From: Thiohalocapsa sp.
GTDB taxonomy: Bacteria; Pseudomonadota; Gammaproteobacteria; Chromatiales; Chromatiaceae
Direction: 5' to 3'
Assembly: GCF_022340605.1 (NCBI RefSeq)
Contig: NZ_JAJDNQ010000088.1
Span: forward strand, 1 to 58,400
DNA length: 58,400 bases
A program made the position numbers and the translations under genes. Numbering within the stretch: position 1 is the stretch's first letter; each line of letters begins with the position of its first letter. The notes beneath the pieces were generated by a model. That model saw only the letters and a program-made list of their open reading frames with translations, was not told where the DNA came from and searched no databases. Of this stretch, positions 55,101 to 58,400 are shown piece by piece.

Positions 55101-55517
55101 GAGCAGGTACACCAGCCGCTCCTGCCCTGGTTGCGGCGCCTCCCGGCCGGCGGCGGCCACCCGTGTCAGCCAGCTCTTGGCCAGGTCGCCGTTGGCGCCG
55201 TGCAGCACCCGCTCCGGCGCCGCCGCAAACTCCAGCAGCGCCGCCGCCACATGCTTGCAGTTGTAGCCCACCGGGCAGTCGCAGTCCCCGTCCACCGACG
55301 CCCCATAGGGCTCCCAGCGGATGGCGATGGTCTGCCGGTACACCCGCCCGCCGCTGCCCAGCACCTGCGCGCGCAGCCGCACGCCATGCTCATCCGCGCG
55401 CACCGGCTCCACGGCAAGCACGCGGCCCTGCTCGAAATAACCGAGCCCACGGGTGTAATACGTCGAGCCGACATAGGCACGGATGTCGGCGCGGGTCAGA
55501 CGGGGTTGGTCGGGCAT
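52161..55517 (-). CDS. SNF2-family helicase-like ATPase with SWIM zinc finger
   Basis: 1118 residues. An N-terminal SWIM motif CDCPVGYNCKH (C79, C81, C87, H89) is followed by ~550 residues typical of bacterial SNF2 proteins. The helicase core follows: ILADDMGLGKTVQTLAHVLL (motif I, ~677), VVAPTSLIGNW (Ia), ILDEAQSIKN (II, ~772), LTGTPMENHLGELW (III), ILLFSQFTSMLALIEPEL (IV), LISLKAGGLGLNLTEADTVI (V) and DRAHRIGQDKPVFVYKL (VI). Family members remodel protein-DNA or RNA polymerase complexes; the target is unknown. A Gly-Gln-Ala repeat at ~359-387 comes from tandem DNA repeats at 54358-54440. Next to it are CRISPR-associated genes, on the opposite strand. Confidence 0.94.
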   Translation of the reverse strand: MPDQPRLTRADIRAYVGSTYYTRGLGYFEQGRVLAVEPVRADEHGVRLRAQVLGSGGRVYRQTIAIRWEPYGASVDGDCDCPVGYNCKHVAAALLEFAAAPERVLHGANGDLAKSWLTRVAAAGREAPQPGQERLVYLLKPATRGVEVELRIVRPLKTSGRLSKGRPLVLGNLAESHAEPAYMQPGDAEILKLLRSISSGSWPMVPVLTGALGHLALQRMMASGRCHWQQQDEPALTWDVTRPLDIAWLPDADGFLNLTFAVGADELGGPAGPDSEILLTDPPSYVDPARHVAGELATHGLRTAQLKELRRAPRLPPDRAESVSRLLLKEFPGLPLPTPTPVELLDVAGAPTVPCVTLFGGQAAGQAAGQAGGQAAGQAGGQAAGRGGADAHRLRLEFAYAGHRLPALPAEPRTVIDTEAGLADVTRDLAAEAAAVAALAALGFAPTAEQPARGSLALAAVGDDALIRAGHWSALLRDGLDDLRAQGWQVGFDDSFRLRFESGDWEAAVDEDETGRNDWFGLRFDLQVDGRRLPLVPIVAPLLALGPETELPAIVSVPLPADGGDGTHRYVDLPGERIRPVLETLRELFGDEVPAGDGSLRLSRFDAPTLDDLAARGIALAGGRRLRDLAKRLRDLSQIPAVEPPAGLTIELRSYQRHGLSWLQFLRAFDLGGILADDMGLGKTVQTLAHVLLEKEAGRLDHPALVVAPTSLIGNWRREAQRFTPDLRVLVLHGNERHLRFADIPAHDLVLTTYPLLPRDRVRLREEPLHLVILDEAQSIKNPRAQAAQVVRELNARHRLCLTGTPMENHLGELWALFDFLLPGFLGDQQRFKRHWRTPIEQHGDGDRRERLARRVAPFLLRRRKQDVLTELPPKTEIVRSVALGEAQASLYEGIRLSMEKRVREAIAVHGMARSRITILDALLKLRQTCCDPRLLNLPAARRVKHSAKLELLMDLLPEQLDEGRRILLFSQFTSMLALIEPELDKRGIRYAKLTGRTKKRDEVIDQFRGGAVDLFLISLKAGGLGLNLTEADTVILYDPWWNPAVEAQAADRAHRIGQDKPVFVYKLLTEQTVEEKILAMQQKKQALAEGIYREGAGEGGPAFTAEDLDELFAPIAE
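54358..54440. repeat. In-frame tandem repeat within the SNF2 gene
   Basis: Repeats of GCCTGCCCAGCG and GCCTGCCCACCA alternate in 24-base units about three times, with extra 12-base half units, encoding GQAAGQAG-type residues. All units are multiples of 12 bases, so copy-number change keeps the frame. Confidence 0.8.
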
Positions 55518-55621
55518 GCTCCCGGGGCGTGCGGCGGGTACAACCTTCGCAGCTTACGCAAACCAGGCCCGCATCGAAAGCCACGGCGACTATTGCGTGA
55601 CCGCCAAAGCCATGCGCCGGG

Positions 55622-55700
55622 GCCGCCGACTTGCAGTCGGCCTGCCCAGGGCCGCCGACTTGCAGTCGGCCTTCCTGGGAGCGCCGACTTGCAGTCGGCC
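55622..55700. repeat. Three 29-base-spaced palindromic repeats
   Basis: GCCGACTTGCAGTCGGC occurs at 55625, 55654 and 55683, exactly 29 bases apart, with about 12 variable bases between. Arms GCCGAC/GTCGGC around TTGCA. A related hairpin, GCCGAGTGCAACTCGGC, lies at 55814-55830. Not a CRISPR array: the unit is too short and there are no spacers. Confidence 0.85.
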
Positions 55701-55895
55701 GCGCCCGCCGCGGGCTCGATGCCCGCGGCGGGCGCTCTGCCGCGGCAAACGAAGGCACCGTTGCTGTACCGCCGCAACGCCGCCGGCGCGGCATCGAGCC
55801 GCAACGCCGCCGTGCCGAGTGCAACTCGGCGCCCCCAGGCGGGCAGACTGTCAGGCATATCCCCAGAGCTTGTAGGAAATTGCCCCGAACCGATG

Positions 55896-55940
55896 TTGCA
55901 AGGTTGCAATGCGACGAATGGTTGCTGTACTGGTGTACAG
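55896..55940 (+). promoter_or_regulatory. Candidate promoter and operator for the cas6 side
   Basis: Two TTGCAA hexamers (55896-55901 and 55904-55909) followed 16 bases later by TGTACT, which agrees with a -10 box at four of six positions. The -10 lies inside a perfect palindrome CTGTACTGGTGTACAG (55925-55940), as would a repressor site. It is about 45-60 bases before the cas6 start. Confidence 0.3.
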
Positions 55941-55952
55941 GATGTGGATCTC

Positions 55953-55991
55953 ATGAAACACCGCCATCGAACCGCCGCCGACCATGCCTGA
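55953..55991 (+). CDS. Possible 12-codon leader peptide overlapping cas6 start
   Basis: ATG at 55953 encodes MKHRHRTAADHA and stops at 55991, eight bases inside cas6 (start 55984). GGAT lies 11 bases before it. It could couple or tune cas6 translation; it may be chance. Confidence 0.2.
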   Translation: MKHRHRTAADHA

Positions 55992-57051
55992 GCCCGCCCG
56001 CCTGCCCGCCGCCGCGACTTACGTCGTGTTCCCGCAGCTCTGCCGCCTGCGCTTCGGCTTCCACGCCGAGCAACCGCTGCGGCTGCCGGGCTACACCGGC
56101 TCCGCCTGGCACGGCGTGCTGGGCCATGCCCTGCGCCGCGCCGTCTGCGTCACCGGCCAGCGCACCTGCGCGGGCTGCCTGTTGACGGGCAGTTGCGCCT
56201 ACGCGGTGCTGTTCGAGTCGCCACCGGCAGACCCGGCGCTTGCCAGGCGCTACAGCGCTCTGCCCCATCCCTATGTCCTGGAAATCGATCCCCCGGCGGC
56301 ACCCCGCGAGCTGCCGGAAGGCGCGGGGTTTGACTTGGGCGTCACTCTCATCGGCGCGGCGACAGGCTTCGTGCCGCACCTCGTGCATGCGCTGCGCGGC
56401 GCCGGCGCGCACGGCTTCGGCGAGGCGCGCGCCCGCTTCGCGCTCGCCGAGGTGACGCAGGAGCAAACCCTGGGCGCGGGCGACTGGACGGCCATCTACA
56501 CCGGCGGCGCGCTGGCGCCCATCACCACCGCCATCCCGCCCCTGCCGCCAAGCCCGGCGCAGGTGGGCTTGCAGCTCCAGACCCCGCTGCGGCTCAAGGC
56601 ACGCGGGCACTTCCTGAACGCCGACACGCTCACCGGCGCGGACCTCATCCGCGCCCTGGGCCAGCGCGCCGAGCTACTGCTGCGCCTCTACGCCCCGCCC
56701 GAAGACCCGGCCGACGCCCGCTGGACCGACGCCCGCAACGCGCTGGCCGGCGTGCACATCACCGCAAGCGATCTGCGCTGGCACGACTGGACGCGCGTCT
56801 CCAACCGCCAGGACACCCGCATGCAGCTCGGCGGGGTGCTCGGCGCGCTGACCCTCGGCGGACCGGCGCTGCCCGCGGCGTGGCCCCTGCTCTGGTTCGG
56901 CCAATGGCTGCACGCCGGCAAGAACACCGCCTTCGGACTGGGGCGCTACCGCATCACCGACAGCACCGGCAGCGCAAGCCGGGCCGCCGTCACGCGCCGT
57001 GCCACGGAATCTGGCCAACCACCGCCGGCACGGCTGCCAACGCGTGGCTGA
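55984..57051 (+). CDS. cas6: CRISPR pre-crRNA endoribonuclease Cas6
   Basis: 355 residues from the ATG at 55984. The N-terminal RAMP fold starts ATYVVFPQLCRLRFGFHAEQ. PGYTGSAWHGVLGHALRRAV follows, with His residues near position 36-41 where Cas6 has its catalytic His. TCAGCLLTGSCAYAVLFE carries a cysteine cluster common in this Cas6 subfamily (PF10040). The C-terminal half has MQLGGVLGALTLGGP and the glycine-rich RNA-binding loop GKNTAFGLGRY. It cleaves repeat RNA to make crRNAs for type I or III complexes. The last ~30 residues are a basic tail. The next gene downstream is CRISPR-associated; no array is in the window. Confidence 0.88.
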   Translation: MPEPARLPAAATYVVFPQLCRLRFGFHAEQPLRLPGYTGSAWHGVLGHALRRAVCVTGQRTCAGCLLTGSCAYAVLFESPPADPALARRYSALPHPYVLEIDPPAAPRELPEGAGFDLGVTLIGAATGFVPHLVHALRGAGAHGFGEARARFALAEVTQEQTLGAGDWTAIYTGGALAPITTAIPPLPPSPAQVGLQLQTPLRLKARGHFLNADTLTGADLIRALGQRAELLLRLYAPPEDPADARWTDARNALAGVHITASDLRWHDWTRVSNRQDTRMQLGGVLGALTLGGPALPAAWPLLWFGQWLHAGKNTAFGLGRYRITDSTGSASRAAVTRRATESGQPPPARLPTRG

Positions 57052-57359
57052 ACCAGTCAGGCCAGGCAAATGTGCCCTCGGAACCAGTCGCCGGCGCTTC
57101 CCCCGCAGGTCGGGCCGAAGCAGGAGGCCCGACGGCCCGGCCCATCAAGGTGCATTCGCGACGCGACGCGTCCCAGCCCCCAAGCCTGCAACCTTGCAAA
57201 ACCGCACACGCGCGCGCCACGACCGCACACTGCATCGCGAACCGGCAAGGCCCAACGGAATACGCCAACGGACGGCACCGGCCAGGGAGCAGGAAAGCAA
57301 GGACCACCGGTTCTTCCCCGACCGATGCAACACCCAGGGCAGCAACTCAGGAGCCGACC
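57052..57359. other. Gap between cas6 and the CARF gene with a REP hairpin
   Basis: 308 bases. Contains the hairpin at 57109-57133 (GTCGGGCC/GGCCCGAC), a possible terminator for cas6, and the AGGAG ribosome-binding site of the next gene. A weak promoter may lie between, but none is clear. Confidence 0.5.
57109..57133. repeat. GTCGGGCC...GGCCCGAC hairpin
   Basis: Perfect 8-base arms around GAAGCAGGA, the same unit as 47429-47454. It lies 57 bases after the cas6 stop. Confidence 0.7.
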
Positions 57360-58400
57360 ATGACGGACACCCAACGCGCCCCGCACGACTATCCCCGCCG
57401 CGTGCTGCTCGCCGTCGCCGGCCTCTCGCCGCAGATCGTCACCGAGACCCTCTACGCGTTGGCAGTGCGCGGCGCGCCCCGCTTCATCCCCACCGAGGTG
57501 CACCTCATCACCACCACCGAGGGCGCCGAGCGCGCCAAGCTGAGCCTGCTCTCCGCCGACCCCGGCTGGTTCGAGCGGCTGCGCGCCGACTACGGCCTGC
57601 CGTCCATCGCCTTCGACCATGACAACATCCATGTCGTCACCGACGCCGCCGGCGCGCCGCTCGCGGACATCCGCACCGCCGCCGACAACGAGCGGGTGGC
57701 GGACCAGGTCGCCGAGCGCATCCGCGCCCTCACCGCGGACCCCGACTGCGCCCTGCACGTCTCCATCGCCGGCGGCCGCAAGACCATGGGCTACTACGCC
57801 GGCTACGCCCTGTCGCTGTTCGGCCGCGCCCAGGACCGCCTCTCCCACGTGCTCGTCTCCGAGCCCTACGAGCAGAGCTGGCAGTTCTTCTACCCCAGCC
57901 CCGCGTCGCGCGTCATCGAGACCCGCGACCACAAGCTCGTCGACACCAACAACGCCCGCGTCACACTCGCCCAGATCCCCTTCGTGCGCCTGCGCCACGG
58001 CCTGCCCGACCCCCTGCTGAACGGCCACGCCGGCTTCATGCAGACCGTCGACGCCGCCCAACGCGCCCAGCAGCCGCCCCAGCTCATCATCGACCTGCAA
58101 GGCAAGCGCCTCCAGGCCGCCGGCCAGATCGTGCCCATGACCTGCGCCAACCTCGCCTTCTACACCGTCTTCGCCCACCGCCTCCTGCGCGGCCAAGGCC
58201 CCGCCCGCCACGACACCGAAGGCTTCACCGAGCACTACCTCGACGAGCTGCGCCACATCAGCGGCGAGCACGCCGGCAACGTCGCCAACGCCGAGGAAAC
58301 CTATGCCCAGGGCATGGACGACGAGCAGTTCCAAGTGCGCAAGAGCCGCACCAACGGCGCCCTGCGCGAGGCCCTCGGGCCACAGCTCGCGGCGGCGTAT
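57360..58400 (+). CDS. CRISPR-associated NE0113-family protein (CARF domain), 3' end beyond the window
   Basis: 347 codons from the ATG at 57360, with AGGAG seven bases upstream, open to the window end. RRVLLAVAGLSPQIVTETLY and VHLITTTEGAERAKLSLL form the first half of a CARF-type Rossmann domain. The diagnostic motif is HVSIAGGRKTMGYYAGYALS (~residues 137-156), then SHVLVSEPYEQSWQFFYP. This matches Cas_NE0113 (TIGR02584). The C-terminal region holds RKSRTNGALREALG, which recurs at the end of this family, so only a few residues are probably missing. CARF proteins bind cyclic oligoadenylates made by type III complexes; here the effector activity is unclear (a ring nuclease or regulator is possible). 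Confidence 0.85.
   Translation, partial: MTDTQRAPHDYPRRVLLAVAGLSPQIVTETLYALAVRGAPRFIPTEVHLITTTEGAERAKLSLLSADPGWFERLRADYGLPSIAFDHDNIHVVTDAAGAPLADIRTAADNERVADQVAERIRALTADPDCALHVSIAGGRKTMGYYAGYALSLFGRAQDRLSHVLVSEPYEQSWQFFYPSPASRVIETRDHKLVDTNNARVTLAQIPFVRLRHGLPDPLLNGHAGFMQTVDAAQRAQQPPQLIIDLQGKRLQAAGQIVPMTCANLAFYTVFAHRLLRGQGPARHDTEGFTEHYLDELRHISGEHAGNVANAEETYAQGMDDEQFQVRKSRTNGALREALGPQLAAAY

Larger units (their letters stand above)
55518..55983. other. Divergent region between SNF2 and cas6 genes
   Basis: 466 bases holding three 29-base palindromic repeats (55622-55700), another GCCGAGTGCAACTCGGC hairpin at 55814-55830, a Gly/Ala-rich GC stretch and, at the right end, a possible promoter/operator for cas6. 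No gene apart from the short leader frame at 55953. Confidence 0.6.

Noticed and set aside
55622..55700. Possible short CRISPR array next to cas6
   Set aside because: Conserved unit is only ~20 bases with ~9-12 bases between; CRISPR arrays need repeats of ~28-37 bases and spacers of ~30-40 bases.
53208..55991. 927-codon plus-strand frame across the SNF2 gene
   Set aside because: Shadow of the helicase; low-complexity translation without domains.
1..58400. tRNA, rRNA, riboswitch, insertion sequence or phage genes
   Set aside because: No cloverleaf-like sequence, conserved rRNA stretch, transposase or integrase motif was recognised when reading both strands.

Overview
The window is high-GC DNA from a Gram-negative bacterium, most probably a gammaproteobacterium. 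Pointers are KdsA (LPS inner core), an outer-membrane barrel protein, a DsrC/TusE-family protein, a ProVWX betaine importer and several families of REP-like palindromes. The DsrC-like protein and the osmolyte genes would suit a Chromatiales-like, possibly salt-tolerant organism, but that is inference. No rRNA, tRNA, insertion sequence or phage gene was recognised.

Layout. (1) 1-27 kb is a cell-surface polysaccharide locus. It opens with the 3' end of kdsA and a tightly overlapping plus-strand set (FAD oxidoreductase, UPF0104-type membrane protein, GT39-like membrane glycosyltransferase, sugar epimerase). A long minus-strand block (5.4-20.0 kb) follows: three GT-B glycosyltransferases, two sulfotransferase-like proteins, two paralogous GT-A glycosyltransferases (one fused to a NodZ/FUT8-like fucosyltransferase domain), a methyltransferase-fold protein with a coiled-coil tail, a coiled-coil protein with the 'STSWR..PLR' tail, and a protein with ABC-exporter-like membrane segments but no ATPase. 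At 20.9-23.2 kb lies a fusion of a glycosyltransferase-like domain with an alginate-lyase-like domain. Two more glycosyltransferases and two small exported proteins close the locus. Part of the block is visibly richer in A+T than its surroundings, suggesting acquired material.

(2) 27.4-43.1 kb is mixed: a possible 46-residue protein, a GT87-like membrane mannosyltransferase, a 1628-residue DUF4062-STAND-TM-WD40 protein, a SEC-C protein, a BPSS1780-like membrane protein, a penicillin-acylase-family hydrolase, an exported protein with a VPLPA/PEP-CTERM-like tail, a DsrC-like protein with an unusual cysteine tail, a cupin and a DUF29 protein.

(3) 43.4-51.6 kb groups osmotic and envelope functions: proVWX, an outer-membrane porin-like protein, an MscS channel with a cyclic-nucleotide-binding domain, and YceI. 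The stretch 47.4-51.8 kb is bracketed by two inverted copies of a ~160 bp repeat.

(4) 52.2-58.4 kb holds a SWIM/SNF2 helicase with a possible coupled microprotein, then the edge of a CRISPR-Cas module: cas6 and a CARF-type NE0113-family gene that runs off the window. No CRISPR array lies in the window.

The least familiar material is the polysaccharide locus: two domain fusions, a methyltransferase/coiled-coil/ATPase-less-transporter set resembling a split chain-terminating and export module, and two sulfotransferases.
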